The position numbers were made by a program, and so were the translations under genes. A model generated the notes under the pieces. The model saw only the letters and a program-made list of their open reading frames with translations, was not told the origin of the DNA and ran no database searches. From Blepharisma japonicum (taxonomy: Eukaryota > Ciliophora > Heterotrichea > Heterotrichida > Blepharismidae): a stretch of 64,000 bases of DNA. The stretch is from NCBI GenBank assembly GCA_949751835.1, contig CATKHK010000081.1, forward strand, positions 62,001 to 126,000, given 5' to 3'. Every line of letters starts with the position of its first letter. The first letter of the stretch is position 1. This document shows positions 1 through 13,353 of this stretch, piece by piece.

Positions 1-1493
1 GCTAATGAATTTAGCTCTTCGGCCATAGTTTTTAATTTTCTATCATTTATTCCAATTCCTGTGTCTTCTACATAACATTTTAGTGTATTTTGCAAAGTTA
101 GAACGCATGAAATTTCTACTTTTCCTTTAAGTGTATATCTAATTGCGTTCAAAGCCAAGTTCAGTAAGATTTGACCAAATCGAATTGGGTCGGTATATAT
201 ATGTGTAGGTAATAAAGGATCTAACCTATAAATAATTGATAATTCTTTCTTTTCAGCTTGAAGTTGTATCAAATCACATATATTTGCTATGATTTCTTTT
301 ACATTACAATTTTTTTTTGCAATTTTTAATCCGCCTGCTAAAATTTGGGAGTAATCAAGTAAATCATTTATTAATGAAAGCATAAGCTTCCCAGAAACTA
401 AGACTGTTTTTAGTTTTTTCTTTGTACTCTCATCAAATATCAAAGCACTATCTTCTAATACGTTATTAGTGAAATAAATAATAGAATTGAGAGGAGTTTT
501 TAATTCATGTGAGGCTGATCTTAATATTAAGTGCTTTATATTTTGTTTCGCAATATTGTTTTCAAGTTCAATAATTTGATTTGCATTTCTGATAGACATA
601 AAAAGTGATGGTTCGCCTTCCCAAATTATATTATTTGCTTTTCACTCAATATTTGTGCCTTCTGTTCAAGAAATTCCAAGAACTATTTCTTCGTTTGCTG
701 GATTGTTTAATAAGTAAGTAATATCATCAATTAATTGCTTTGAACTATTTAAAACTGAAATTTTTTTCCCTTCAATATAATTTATCGTGCTTAGAATATT
801 TTTTAAATTTTCTGAATTTGTATTGAGTAGCTCAAAGAATTTTTCATTATTAAATGCAATATCACCGTTTCTAGTAAGAATAATTATTCCTTCTGTCAGA
901 GATTGAGTTATTATATGCAATCTATTTTTTTGATTTTCTAGCTCTTTCTGATAAAAAAATTTTTTATAAGAGTGCTTGATAAAATGAAATCTGCATGCAT
1001 TGCAGAGAAGTATGGCAGTTATAATGTCTAAAAGAGGTGATATAGGGTTTTTAATATCTGAATACAAAATATCAAAATGAATGTGCCATAAATATACATG
1101 TGCAAAAAGTATAAGATTAAATAATCATGTGTTTTGAATTATTGTAAATTGAAGTTTCATTCTTAGAATAAATCCAAAAACTTCAAATATGGTTCCATTG
1201 ATTTGTGTTTTTGATAATATATAAAACATTATATTGTGATATTCATTTGCAATTATCAAAGCAATGAGTTTTACGAAGGCACTTCTTTTAGATAATGACA
1301 TTATGATAACCAAAGAAAACATATTCAGTAATAGAAGTGGAATATAAAACTTTCAGGTTAATTGAGTTGGATCTAAAATTTCGTTGATAAGCTTAGGTAT
1401 TGGAGCTAAACATGAAAGTTTAGAAACTTTTATTAAAAATTTAAAAATCTCTTCAACTTCTTCTTTAAGTCAGAGCTTTTTAATCGAATTCAT
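1..1493 (-). CDS. Hybrid histidine kinase (copy 1), 3' end outside window
   Basis: Membrane-anchored sensor kinase, read with TGA as Trp. The start at 1491-1493 gives MNSIKKLWLKEEVEEIF, which matches the N-termini of the copies at 8485 and 11147. In order there is an N-terminal hydrophobic region (about residues 20-170), a PAS-like segment (TEGIIILTRNGDIAF and following), the phospho-acceptor His motif SASHELKTPLNS, the N box (LLNLALNAIRYT), and the start of the ATP-binding G1 box (VEDTGIGIND). The window edge cuts the gene after G1, so the G2 box and any receiver domain are not visible. By analogy with the three complete copies it should continue into a response-regulator receiver. All interruptions of the standard-code frame are TGA, and they fall at the same places in the paralogues, so this is not a pseudogene. 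The identity of the sensed signal cannot be inferred. Confidence 0.88.
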
Positions 1494-2353
1494 ATTATTT
1501 ATACCTGATTTTTTTTTATTAACAAATATCAAGGGTGTTTTATAGGGTAATCAAAAAATTATTCGATTATAAGGCAAAGTGTTTTTAAATAGGAAAGTAA
1601 TAATATAATAATGATAATTATACTAAATATTTAAAATTAGCACATATAAACAATTGACAAAAATTATAAATTAATTTTTTTCTAAAGTCAGCAGCATTAT
1701 ATCTTTCAATTGGTTCAAGAAATATAAAGAATATACTTTATTCCATCTATGTATACTTAAATTAAGTTCTCAGAGTAGTAATATAAATCCAACAATAGCA
1801 GAACCTAAAGCTCAATTTTATATCATGAATCCCAAAATTCAGTTAGAAGGCTCTCACTTATTGAATTTAGAATTTTGCTGATAAGATTTGGCATTTGAGA
1901 TATATGAAAACTTGAATACGCTAATTAAAATTTGTAATTGATTTGAATTAGGGTATAGTTTAATTAGTTTAAATGATCATCATTATGCAATATATCTGAA
2001 ACTTATACTTCAAGATTCACTTAATTACTAATTTTTCATTTTGATAATTTAAAAATTCGCTTCAAAATGCGCCCTAATCATTAAATATTATGCGAGTAAA
2101 TAGATATGATACACAGATAGCCATTACAGCAAATTTTCGAATTAATGTTGAAAGGATAAGGATTAAATCATGCATGATTTGGAGAAAAAAAATTAATTTT
2201 TTAGAAGCAGTGAGTTAAAAGAGAATCTATCAATGCTTGCTAGTTTGAATTAAAGCTCGACCTATTCGATAATATAGAAGACCATAATAAAAAAATAGCA
2301 TAAATCAGAATAAAAAATTAGAAGCTTTTTTAATATTTAAAATTAATTTGATA
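1494..2353. other. AT-rich intergenic region
   Basis: This region lies between the start of kinase copy 1 and the stop of the PAS membrane protein. Apart from the probable kinase remnant near 1.83-1.93 kb I see no open frame, RNA gene or repeat. It should contain the promoter of kinase copy 1 at its left end. Confidence 0.5.
1825..1935 (-). pseudogene. Degraded N-terminal fragment of a histidine kinase copy
   Basis: On the minus strand this stretch aligns at the nucleotide level with the N-terminal coding part of the neighbouring kinase (around 1360-1440). For example CTTATCAGCAAAATTCTAA here matches CTTATCAACGAAATTTTAG there. The reading frame is full of TAA and TAG stops, so it cannot be coding. 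It looks like the leftover of an extra tandem kinase copy between the intact kinase and the PAS protein gene. The limits are approximate. The alternative is chance similarity in AT-rich DNA, but the co-linear match over roughly 70-100 bases argues against it. Confidence 0.4.
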
Positions 2354-5300
2354 CTATTTTAAGGGTGTTTCAAGCAAGTGAATCAAATCTTGAAGTTCTC
2401 TTAGTTTTTTAATTTCATTTCTAAGATAAGGGATATAATATGCAAAACAAGCCACAAAAGAAAAAATCATATAGATCAAGGATAAAGAAAAAATGAAATT
2501 GACTTGAGATTCAACCTTATCTTTTGAGTCTTTGTTGATTTTGGTTATGATAGCATTTTCATTATTTACTGTAAAAGTTGTGAAATTGTATACATATCGC
2601 GTATTTAAACCATTAAATGCAGATTGATAGACATCTTGAAGAGCTAAGTTATAAGCAGCATAAGTTCCATAATCTAACCATGGAAAGCCAGGATAAGAAG
2701 AATTAGAATATATATCATTTGCTGTGCTATCTGTTATAAGATCCATAAACTCAGATGCATGATATCGATTATTGACGTATTTTATCTTGCTAGTTAATGA
2801 GTAAAGTTCACTGTGCCAGTCCTTAAATAGATAATTTTTAGGATAAAATTGGTAAAATGTTAAATTTCTTGCGACAGCATTAGCTTCTCTGAATCACATA
2901 TTAATCTCAACCAAGTAATTTCTTCTAAGAGTAGCAATTTTTAAGAAATCTGACCGTTTCATAAGCAATTTTTGGCAATTTTCATATAGTACAAATGTTC
3001 TAACAGATTCAAAAATTAAAGCACAGATGAAAATGATTGATATTCTTCATAATACAGATCAAATATAGTTAGCCTTTATACAAATCCCATTTTTAAATAC
3101 TATCTCTGGCTTTATTTGCATTGCATCACATCCGTGAACTTCATATAATCTATTGATACAATTTTCTCTAATATTTTGCATAACTATTTGGGAAATTTTA
3201 ATTAAAAATGCTCATAGCTTATCTTGCATTTTATTTAGCCTTATGCCAAAGAACGCCAGGACTACTAATCCACCAATTAGCACAGTTACATCAAAAGCAT
3301 ACAAAATATAAATATTCTGACTTAAATCATTTACTTTTTGAATTTCACAATCTACAAGAGAATCAAAAGTCTGATTGAGATAATCATAAAAATTTCCAAT
3401 TCCATTATTAACCAAAAAATACAAATCTCCGAAATGAGCATCTAAATCATAAGGAACTGTTAAGTAATGGACTGCCTATATTAAAATTACGTGCTTGACA
3501 AATTCTTGAATTCCATCAATAAGGTTGACTTTCGAAAGAACCATTGTATTGTTATTAATATAACTTCATGTAGGAATAACTTGGAAATTTATCAAGTTTG
3601 TGCTTGAGCAGTATGCTCAGTCACCACTATTTTCAAGTAAGCTAGCTTCTGCATCCATAAGCTCATTCAAACTATTATTAAGAATCTCCAAATTATATTT
3701 AGCAAATGTTGACCTAACTCTGAATGACCAATCACTTAGACGTGCATTTATGCCAATATTTGCAAGAGTGTAAAGTACTTGCCCTAGATCACTGATAGTA
3801 TTTATTGAAGAAGCTGCATAAATTTCTTGAGACGAGTATATAAGTTGGACTGTACTTGCAACTATAATTGCTATTAACTAAATATAAATTACAGTTCAGA
3901 ATACTACCCACCCAAAAATTTTTATTGACAAAATCGATCGGTTAATAAGATTGTGCTGAGTATCAGATTTTAAATTTCTATAAAATTTGGAAAGTGTGCT
4001 GCTAGCTCCAGCTGATCTATCTTCAATATCTGATATTTTATCCTTATGCTTAATATATTCATTTGATAGGTGCTCTGATGCAATTTTTAATATTTCTTCA
4101 GTTTCTTTTTTCCCATATATTTCCATTGATTGTGCTTCAGCTAATTTGCTGTTAGTTTTTTCTCCGCCATATTGATAAACTGTTTGGTCCTCATGAACGC
4201 CTTGTGTTCACGCTATAATTTCTTCAGGATCTGAAACTATCAGAGCAATATTCATATTTATAGTTGAAAAATGCCGAACTTCATGGACAATAGCTACTTT
4301 TTTTCCATTAAGTGTTGTCAAATGTGGTGTAAACGGATTTTTTGCAAATTTTTCATATTCAGGAATATATTTTATGATATTTCTATCTTTGATGCTTTCA
4401 TTGGGAGTATTAAGCCACGATACGAAATTGCTCGTATAATTATAAATAGTATAATCTTCTGCCAAAAGCGCGCATTCTCTTGAAGTATCGATTTGATTTA
4501 CAGATGTTAAAAAAAAGCGAAAGTGGTTTAATGCTATAAAGCGGCTTCTAATTGCGCATTCAACAAGAAGGCCTGCTTGATTCTGTATAAATAGTGTAGT
4601 AGGAACTTTTGCTTCTAAATCTGTGCAAGATTCAATATATTTCTTAATCACTTTATTATGGAATTCATAAAATGGATAAGGTATTAATGCTTTAAGTGAA
4701 GACTCTAAAAGATCACTAACTTGATAGCCTAGCATTAGTGAAAAAATTTCATTCACATAAAGTATATCCCCAAAACTATTCTTCTCCGCAGATGTTCACA
4801 AAATTCCATGGGCTTCATCAAATGTGTTTATTTTGCCCAGCTCATTAAGTTTTACAGGGACTTGCTTGGCAAATTCATTGTTAGTGAGCATCATATAATT
4901 ATTATCTTTCTCATTTAAAATATCTCTTAAAAATGATCCATAAAGCTTCTTCGATGAAATCATATTGGGAAATCTTAAAACAATCTTTGAATATTTTTTT
5001 TTCAAAAAATTTACTTTAAAAGAAATTGCTCTTGAATATTTTTGGATTCTTTCGGTACTTGGCCTTCTCAGGCTGATTTCATCAGAAAAATTTAAAATAT
5101 CAAAGAGCAGTCCTTTATCATCGTTTTTTACTTTGTTCATATTTTTCAAATATTTCAAAAATGCAGTGTCTTCATACATAATGTATCCTTCACGCTTCAG
5201 ATTTTTGTTGCATATAAATTCTTGATAGCATTCTTCAATATTTGAATTTATGGCATGGACTTGTGCAAGCTTCACCGTTGCAAGTCTTACATCTTTGAGT

Positions 5301-6490
5301 CCATCAACACAAAAATAAGCTTCTCACACCCCAAGAAGCTTACCAAGCGTAAAATTCCTATCAGAAAAACAATCAGAAAATTTATTTAAAATTTCCTCCT
5401 TATTTTCAATTTTGGATGCTATTAGCTGGCTTCTCATATTTAATTCAAAAGAAAATTGGTTTCTTGGAGCTTTTATTAAATTTTTGCTAATACTTCAATT
5501 TAGAGAATAGAGGCATATGAGAGTAAGCAGGGGGTTTATCACAAGCACCATAAGAAAAATAATTTGGGCATTGTTCATATACATTCCAATGATAAAAGAA
5601 CACGCTGTAAATGAGCAAATAAAATGCCTTCCAGCTTTTATATAGTTTGGAAGTGAATTGTAATACGGAATTTCTATATAATAAATTAGTCCAATTATAA
5701 AATATATGATGGAAAATGCGTAAAGTCCATAAATCCAAAATTTTTTTTCAACGAATGTAAAGATACAAGCAAAAATGCTGTTCGAAACACATCCTAAAAC
5801 ATCAGGAAATGATTTGGTTCTTGCTAAGATATTTTTTTCAAAATAGCTATGTCTTGTTTCTGTAGAAAATATTTCTGCTACAATTAAAATAATATTAAAA
5901 AGTATAATAAATGTAATTCCTAAGCCTTGGAGAGAACTGTTAAATTTCAGGGATCCTGAATACTCTGCAGAATAAGGATAGTTATCAGAGACTTTATCTC
6001 GATCACCTGAAAATTTTACCCAAAGCATTAAAACCATCATTATAGGTACATGACCTATGCTTTTTGAAAAAAGTAATATTTTCCTTAAAATGAAAACAAA
6101 AATTGGATGGATTTTTTTCTTAATAAAACAGAAAAATGTCAAGATAATTATACCCATAGCCATAAAGAAGATAAAAGCAATGCCACTGTAAAAACAAAAG
6201 GATAAACCATTGTTGATACTTGCACAAATAAAGTCTATACTAGAAAAACTAATTATATTTCATAAGGGCGAATAAGCGTCTCAGTTTGAAATGTCAATCT
6301 CTGGATATCATAGTTGAGTCATCATTTGAAGAGTAATAAGAGTATTTACAATTCCAATTAAAGGCTTTTTTAATTTTGAGATTTGTGTTTGACCTTCATC
6401 ATTGTAAATATCATAAAATGCTTGAAAAATTGCAACTTTTAGTCTTGATCAGAGAGTTTCAGATGAAATCAAGCATTTTCTGAAATTCAT
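2354..6490 (-). CDS. Large multi-membrane PAS-domain protein (TmcB-like ciliate family)
   Basis: Protein of about 1368 aa after reading TGA as Trp and removing two 15-nt introns (3878-3892 and 3476-3490). The N-terminal ~330 residues are mostly transmembrane helices, followed by the segment IEIPYYNSLPNYIKAG. A cytosolic part follows, then a PAS-like segment around 'GDILYVNEIFSLMLGYQ'. A second membrane block begins at 'ILSIKIFGWVVF', and several further helices lead to the C-terminus. This layout (membrane block, PAS, membrane block) resembles the large PAS/'tiny macrocysts B-like' proteins that are abundant in ciliates, whose role is poorly known but probably sensory. The start is ATG at 6488-6490; an in-frame ATG 15 bases upstream (6505) is equally possible. 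The stop is TAG. It lies among histidine kinases, which suggests but does not prove a shared signalling theme. The TmcB-like label is by general resemblance only. Confidence 0.75.
3476..3490 (-). other. 15-nt intron
   Basis: The sense sequence is GTAATTTTAATATAG. It sits in phase 0 between '...EFVKH' and 'AVHYLTVPYD' of the PAS protein. If retained, its terminal TAG is an in-frame stop; removal leaves an open frame across the junction. Confidence 0.85.
3878..3892 (-). other. 15-nt intron
   Basis: The sense sequence is GTAATTTATATTTAG, phase 0, between '...GWVVFWT' and 'LIAIIVASTV' of the PAS protein. Its last codon TAG is a stop if the intron is retained. Removal joins the two halves of a hydrophobic helix. 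Confidence 0.87.
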
Positions 6491-6505
6491 GTTTGGTGTA
6501 TGCAT

Positions 6506-8484
6506 CAATATAAATTATGTATATGCAAATAATGGCTGAACTATAATTTAAAGCTAGTTGACAGATTTTGCATTTTATTTTGAATTAGAGAGAAAGTAGG
6601 CTTTTAATAATAATTTTAAAGTTGCAGATAATATGTATTATAAAATCTTTGATTTAGTTAACAATAAAAATTATTGAATTCCAATCTATGCACCTATTGA
6701 AAATTAATACTGATTAAATACTTTGCCTGTTAATATACTTATTGGTATAATATTGAGAAGTCTTTCTTATTATAGCAAATTAACTATAGTTAATAAACAA
6801 ACAAATAACGATAATGTGATTATATCGCTTCAGGAAGTGAATTTAAAATATAAGTAGCTATACAAAGTTATTAAAATCCATAAATTTAAGCCAAAAATTT
6901 TAAGCTTTGACAATAGCTATATAATTTATTATTATTTTCAGCGTTTTATCTTTAAATTTCTATTTATTTTACAATTTCTAAAACAAACTCCTTTATTAAT
7001 TCACCAGCTTCCTTATTTTATCTCTATTATCTTTAAAGCTCAATTTTTATCTTTCTCCAATAAACTCTATCAGCTTGTGCACCTACTTAGTAATTATAGA
7101 TTAAGCATTATTATTTTAATATAGATAAGCCCTACATTCTCTAGTAACCCAAATATTAAATAATTAAAGAAATAGCTTATAAAATAATTTCTGATCAGTA
7201 TTAATATTTTACTTATGATCTTCATAAGCAATATGTCTATTTAATTAGCTTGAAACTCTTGAGAGGCTATAGCCGTAAGTTAGATGACATAAATTAAAAG
7301 TAAAAAATAAATTGGCAATATTATCATTTATTCGAAATGATAATCAAGGTTTTGAATATTTTATATTTAAATTTAGAAAATTAAAATATCAGGAAGATTT
7401 GATTTATCTAAATATTATAATTCTGATAATATTAAATTTTGATAAAACATTTTGAAAATTTATCATCAAAATTAAAGAGGAATATATTTATATTGACTGT
7501 TGCAAATAATTTTTTAAACCTTTTTAAAAATTTCTTTCTATTATATTTTCCTCCTAGTAGATATCATTATGTGGAGAAATTTTTATTGAATTAAAGCCTT
7601 AAATCATATCAGGGAGCAATTCTCGGCGTCAGAAAAGAGAGCCTGTCACTTTTAGCTCAAAAACTTAAAATATAATTATTTTATCCTGTATTTTGGTTAA
7701 CATCAAGCAAATAAGTTATAGCAGATACAAAATAATTGTTTTTGCTAGTTTCAATTTAATATTTCCTCATGAACTTAGATTGTGATCTAAACACATCTGG
7801 ACAGAACTTACATGAACATTTTTCAAAATATAGTCAGACATAATTAATCATGTGCTAGCAAACAGCTGACTACCTGAAATGTCGATTCTTTGGCTTAGGA
7901 GTTATATTTATTACCTATTAGATTATCTAGGATTTCTATTTTTATATTGTTATTCTATCATTAAGAAATAATTTCAATGGAAATCAGATATTTGATATAT
8001 TAATTAATCAAATTTGATTTCAAAAATCTATGAATCACTATTATTTGAAAGTTTTAGTATGATTTTTTGAAAACTGCAATTGAGCTAGACTCTTTGACTT
8101 TTCTTTATTTATTCTTATTCACAAAATTCTAAACTTTCCAATATATTTTAAACTTTCCGAGTCAATTAATCTATCTACTTATTTCTTCTTAAAATAAAGC
8201 TCTTATAAAAATTAACGCTTTTAACTTTTTTTTGATATTTTACATTTTTAAGTTAAATTTTATTCTGGAATTCCATTATATTTGTTTTCTTTAATAGTTA
8301 TAAGTAAAAGAATGTATTTCTTATTTGAAATCTTTACTTCATATATATTATAAAACTATTTTTATTAAGTTTATTTGTATGATGAATACCCATTCTGCTT
8401 CTAGGCTACTTATTTAATTATATAAGACAGTCTAATCATTTTATATAAAAATATCTAGACTTCTTTTTATAAAGAAATAAATAT
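6506..8484. other. Long AT-rich intergenic region
   Basis: Nearly 2 kb between divergently transcribed genes (PAS protein on minus, kinase copy 2 on plus), the longest non-coding stretch in the window. Even with TGA read as Trp I find no sustained reading frame. A slightly less AT-rich island at about 7610-7680 stands out, but it is not part of any recognisable gene or RNA. The region may carry both promoters and eroded gene remnants. Confidence 0.5.
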
Positions 8485-10602
8485 ATGAAGTCTAATGGAG
8501 AACTTTGGTGAGAAGAAGAAGTTGAGAGCGTATATAAATTCTTTATAAAGTTAGCCATACTCTCATGCACTGCTCCATCCATAAACCTTATTAAAGAATT
8601 TATTATCCCAAGCGATTATACCTGAAAATTTTTTGCTCCAATTATCACAATAAATATCATATGCTTATTAGTAGTATATTCTGTATCCAAAAAGACTCCT
8701 TATTATAAAATCATTGTTCTAATTATTTGCAATGAGTTTCACAATTTTCAACTTTTGCAAATATCTAAAACTCAGTTAAACAGTAAAATTTTCGAGGTTT
8801 TGGCTTTTATCACAAGGGCTGAGCTTGAATTTACAATTATAAGAGATAAGTGGGTTTTTAATTTTCTTATATTAATTCACATGTGAGTATGACATGTTGA
8901 GCTTGATACCTTGGATCCTTTCTCTCCGCTTACTGATATTATTATTTTAGTGATCCTTTGCAATGTAAGTAGAGTTCACATGATGAAAATTTCATTTGAA
9001 AGATTTATCTATAGAAAAGAGTTGGAAAATACAACAAATCGATTAAACACGATAGCACAAGCTTTATTTGAAGGAATAATTATTTTAACAGAAAACGCTG
9101 GAGTAGCATTTTATAATGAAGAGTGTTTGGAATTGCTTAGAACGACAGCAGAAAATTTGAAAGGCGATTTAAATTCTATAAAATATATTGAAGGTAAAAA
9201 AATAGCAAGATTTAGCGACTCGACAAACCTAATTGATGATATTATCTATTTACTGAATAACCCTCGACATGAAGAAACTCTACTTGGTATTTCATTTATT
9301 GGAAGCACAAATATTGAATGAAAAGCAAAAAATATAGTCTGAGAAAGCAAGCCTTCGCTATTCATTTCAATCAGAAATGCAAATCAGATTATTGAACTTG
9401 AAAAAAATATATCAAAAGAAAATTTAAAAAATGTAATATTAAGGTCAGCTTCACATGAACTAAAAACACCTTTAAACTCAATTATTTATTTTACTAGTGA
9501 ACTTTTAGAAGACAAAACTTTATTAAAAGACGAGATTTCAAAGAAAAAACTTAAAACTGTCTTGGTTTCAGGAAAGCTCATGCTTTCATTAGTTAATGAT
9601 TTACTTGACTATTCAAAAATCTTAACTGGAGGGCTAAGCATACAAAAAAAAATTTGCAATATCGAAGAAATTATAATTAATACATGCGATTTGATACAAC
9701 TTCAAGCAGAAAAAAAGAAACTGTCTGTTATTTATAGATTTGATTCTTTATTGCCTAGACAGGTATATACAGATCCTCTTCGATTTGGTCAAATTTTACT
9801 CAATTTAGCTACAAATGCCATCAGGCACACTTTGAAAGGTAAAGTTGAAATTTCTTGTATCTTAACATCAAAAAATATGTTAAAATGCTATGTAGAAGAT
9901 ACAGGGATTGGAATAAATGACTTGAAACTTAAAAGAATGACCCAAGAGCTGAATTCTTTGGCAATACCTTCGGTTGACTCTAAAGGAAAAGGATTAGGAC
10001 TTCATATATCAAATCTCCTCTCTAAGCAATTAGGTGGAAGAGTTCTAAAAGGAAAATCAATTCTAGGAAAAGGATCAGTTTTTTCTTTTAAAATTGATAT
10101 AAATAATCCAAATAGTTTTCAGCCAATAGACCAAGTAATAAGCATTGAAGAATGCAATGAAAATGTTATGCCAGTAACTTCACTGTCAATTAATTGTCTT
10201 GAACAGTATTCATTAAATCAAAACGTTTTAATTGTAGATGATATGGAATTTAACTTAGAAATCCTCGGCTCTATTTTCAAAAATTATGGAGTTGTGTTTT
10301 GTGAAGCTGTAAATGGAAAAATTGCAATTGAAAAAGTAATTGAGCATGATAAAAAACAAAAACCTTTTAAAGTAATTATAATGGACTCAAGTATGCCCGA
10401 AATGGATGGATGAGAAGCCTCAAAAATTATAAATAAACTTTACAGAGAAGGTAATATTCGTTTTTTACCTACTATTATTGGGCACTCTGCGTATAACTCA
10501 GAAGAAGATGTCAAACTTTGCTACGAAAGTGGAATGGCAGAGTTTTTACCTAAGCCATGCTCACCAGAAGAAATAATTCAAACTGTAATTAAATACTTAT
10601 AA
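8485..10602 (+). CDS. Hybrid histidine kinase (copy 2)
   Basis: 705 aa with TGA as Trp. The start MKSNGELWWEEEVESVY is conserved with the other copies. Several hydrophobic helices fill the N-terminal ~165 residues, followed by a PAS-like region (ELENTTNRLNTIAQALFEG and following). The HisKA motif SASHELKTPLNS has its phospho-acceptor His at about residue 324. The ATP-binding domain has an N box (LLNLATNAIRHT), G1 (DTGIGI) and G2 (GKGLGLHIS). The receiver domain starts at VLIVDDMEF, with the acceptor Asp in IIMDSSMPEMDGWEAS and the Lys in FLPKPCSPEE. All phosphorelay residues are present, so it should be able to autophosphorylate and pass phosphate from His to Asp within one chain. It is a tandem duplicate of the gene at 11147 and ends TAA. 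The ligand or stimulus is unknown. Confidence 0.93.
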
Positions 10603-11146
10603 ATAGAAATTAAAATATATCGAATTTTTTAGGAAAAGCTATAGATGCTTTAAAAATTTAATAAAATGTAGAAGTGTTGCAGAAAATTATAAAATGGATG
10701 AAATAGTAAGTAAAATTTATTAAATTCCTGTAAAAAAGTCTATATTCTGCTTCCACTAAATTAAAACTTCTAATTGCTTTGTTTGAAGAAAAATTGAATT
10801 TTGTAAAACAAAGATGTGCTACTCTTGCTTCATATAAAGAATGCAGAGCAGAGCCTATCTTGCATCTATTATATAATTAATGTTAATTTATAAAAAAAGC
10901 CAATTCTTTTCTCCAAAACTATTTAAAATTTGCTTCGATTATTTTTTTCTTTATATATTTTTAAGAGCTAAAATTGCAATAAATTCAGATTTTTGTACAT
11001 AAATATTTACTTTTTAATTTATTATTAATCATATACCATTAGGCACACATAACTTTCATTGCTATTAAAATGAAGAATCTCATTCATAAAAAAATAAATA
11101 ATCCTTCACTTTATAAAAGCTGAAATCGTGCAATAAAATAAAAAAT
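10603..11146. other. Intergenic region between tandem kinases
   Basis: 544 bp of AT-rich DNA separating the stop of kinase copy 2 from the start of copy 3. No reading frame or RNA gene is visible. It presumably holds the 3' end of copy 2 and the promoter of copy 3. Confidence 0.5.
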
Positions 11147-13264
11147 ATGAAATCTACTGAAGATCTCTGGTGAAGGGAAGAATTTGAAAGCGTTTATAAT
11201 TTCTTGATTAAGGCATGTGTACTTTCATGCATTGCTCCGTCATTAAGACTCATCAAAGAAATTTTTATCCCTGGTGAGTTTACCTGAATATACTTTGCTC
11301 CACTGATCATAATGAATCTCATATGCTTATTTATTGTAAAATCCGCTTCTAAAAACGGTTCTTTTTGCAAAGTCATCGTTCTGATTCTTGCCAATGAATT
11401 TCACAACTTTCAGCTTTTTTTCTTATCAGCAGCTCAGCTAAACAGTAAAATTTTTGAAGTTTTAGCTTGGGTAGCGAGAGCTGAGCTTGAATTTACAATT
11501 ATAAGAAGCAAATGAGTTTTTAATTCTCTTGTGTTCTTTCATCTATGTGTGTGATATGTAAAATTAGATACACCAGATCCTTTGACTCTGATTATTGATA
11601 TAAACATTATAGTTTGATTATGCAATATAAGTAGATCTCATATGATGAAAAAGTCTTATGAGAGATTTGCTTATAGAAAGGAGTTGGAAAATACAACAAA
11701 TAGATTAAATACAATAACGCAAGCATTATTTGAAGGAATAATCATATTATCAGAAAATAGAGAAGTGGCATTTTATAATGAAGAGTCTTTAGAATTGCTG
11801 GGTACAACAGCTGAAAATTTAAAGACTGATTTAAATTCAATAAAATATATTGATGGGAAAAAAATAGCAAGGTTTAGCAGTTCAACAAACTTAATTGATG
11901 ATTTATCCTATTTACTGAGCAATCCTCGGCATGAAGAAACTCTACTTGGTATTTCATTTATTGGAAGCACAAATATTGAGTGAAAAGCAAAAAATATAGT
12001 CTGAGAAAGTAAGCCTTCACTATTTATTTCAATAAGAAATGCAAATCAGATTATTGAGCTTGAAAAAAATATTTCAAAAGAAAATTTAAGAAACTTAATA
12101 TTAAGGTCAGCTTCACATGAATTGAAAACACCTTTGAATTCTATTATTTATTTTACTAGTGAGCTTTTAAAAGATGAAGCTTTATTGACTAATGAAAAAT
12201 CGAAGAAAAAATTGAGGACTGTCTTGGTTTCAGGAAAACTGATGCTTTCATTAGTTAATGATTTACTTGATTATTCAAAAATTTTGGCTGGTGGGCTGAA
12301 TATTCAGAAAAGTGTTTGCAATATAGAAGAAATCATAATAAACGCATGCGATTTAATACAACTTCAAGCAGAAAAAAAGAAATTGTCAATTATTTATAGA
12401 TTGGACCCTTTGCTGCCTACACATATATATACAGATCCTCTTCGATTTGGTCAAATTTTACTAAATTTAGTAACTAATGCAATTAGACATACACTTAAAG
12501 GAAAAATTGATATATCTTGCGTTCTGACCTCTGAAAATATACTAAAATGCTATGTTGAAGATACAGGAATTGGCATTGATGAAAAAAAATTGAAAAGTAT
12601 GACTAAAGAATTGAACTCGCTAGCAGTCCCTAGCATTGATTCTACAGGAAAAGGTCTTGGGCTGCATATATCAAATCTCTTATCGAAACAATTAGGCGGA
12701 AAAGTGCTAAAAGTGAAATCAAGTTTAGGAAAGGGGTCAATTTTTTCTTTTAAAATTGATATAAATAATTCAAATAATCATCAGCGGATAGACGATAAGC
12801 TAAATACCAAAGAATGCAATGAAAATGTCATGCCGGAATTTTCCATTTTAAAACAATACTTTGAACCACAAGCTTTAAACGATAGCGTTTTAATCGTAGA
12901 CGATATGGAATTTAATTTAGAAATCCTAGGCTCTATTTTCAAAAATTATGGAATCGCGTTTTGTGAAGCTATAAATGGAAAAATTGCGATTGAAAAAATA
13001 ATTGAGTATGACAAAAAACAAAAACCTTTTAAAGTAATCATGATGGACTCAAGTATGCCCGAAATGGATGGATGAGAAGCCTCAAAAATTATAAATAAAC
13101 TTTACAGAGAAGGTAATATTCGTTTTTTGCCTGTTATTATTGGACACTCTGCGTATAACTCAGACGAAGATATTAAACTTTGTTACGAAAGTGGGATGGC
13201 AGAGTTTTTACCTAAGCCATGCTCACCAGAAGAAATAATTCAAACTGTAATTAAATACTTATAA
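11147..13264 (+). CDS. Hybrid histidine kinase (copy 3)
   Basis: 705 aa with TGA as Trp, the same length as copy 2. The start MKSTEDLWWREEFESVYNF is followed by hydrophobic helices, a PAS-like region and HisKA (SHELKTPLNS, His about 324). The ATPase domain has G1 VEDTGIGI and G2 GKGLGLHIS. The receiver has the VLIVDDMEF acidic pair, phospho-Asp about residue 634 in MMDSSMPEMDG, and Lys in LPKP. In the aligned receiver stretch 56 of 63 residues match copy 2. Blocks of identical DNA, including the last ~70 bases of the coding region, alternate with clearly diverged blocks, which suggests gene conversion between the two copies. Whether both respond to the same signal is unknown. Confidence 0.93.
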
Positions 13265-13353
13265 ACAAAATAAAAAAATTAGTAAATTTTTAAAATATTA
13301 GAATTAGATATAATAAAAATATATCAGGCTATAGTGCATCTTTGAAAAATTGC

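Noticed and set aside
6506-8484. Possible tRNA or other RNA gene in the long intergenic region
   Set aside because: No cloverleaf or T-loop consensus could be found by eye here or in other intergenic stretches. The GC-richer island near 7.6 kb has no RNA signature.
1-13264. Kinase genes read as pseudogenes because of many in-frame TGA codons
   Set aside because: The TGA positions are conserved among the paralogues and fit Trp. No TAA, TAG or frameshift occurs in copies 2-4.
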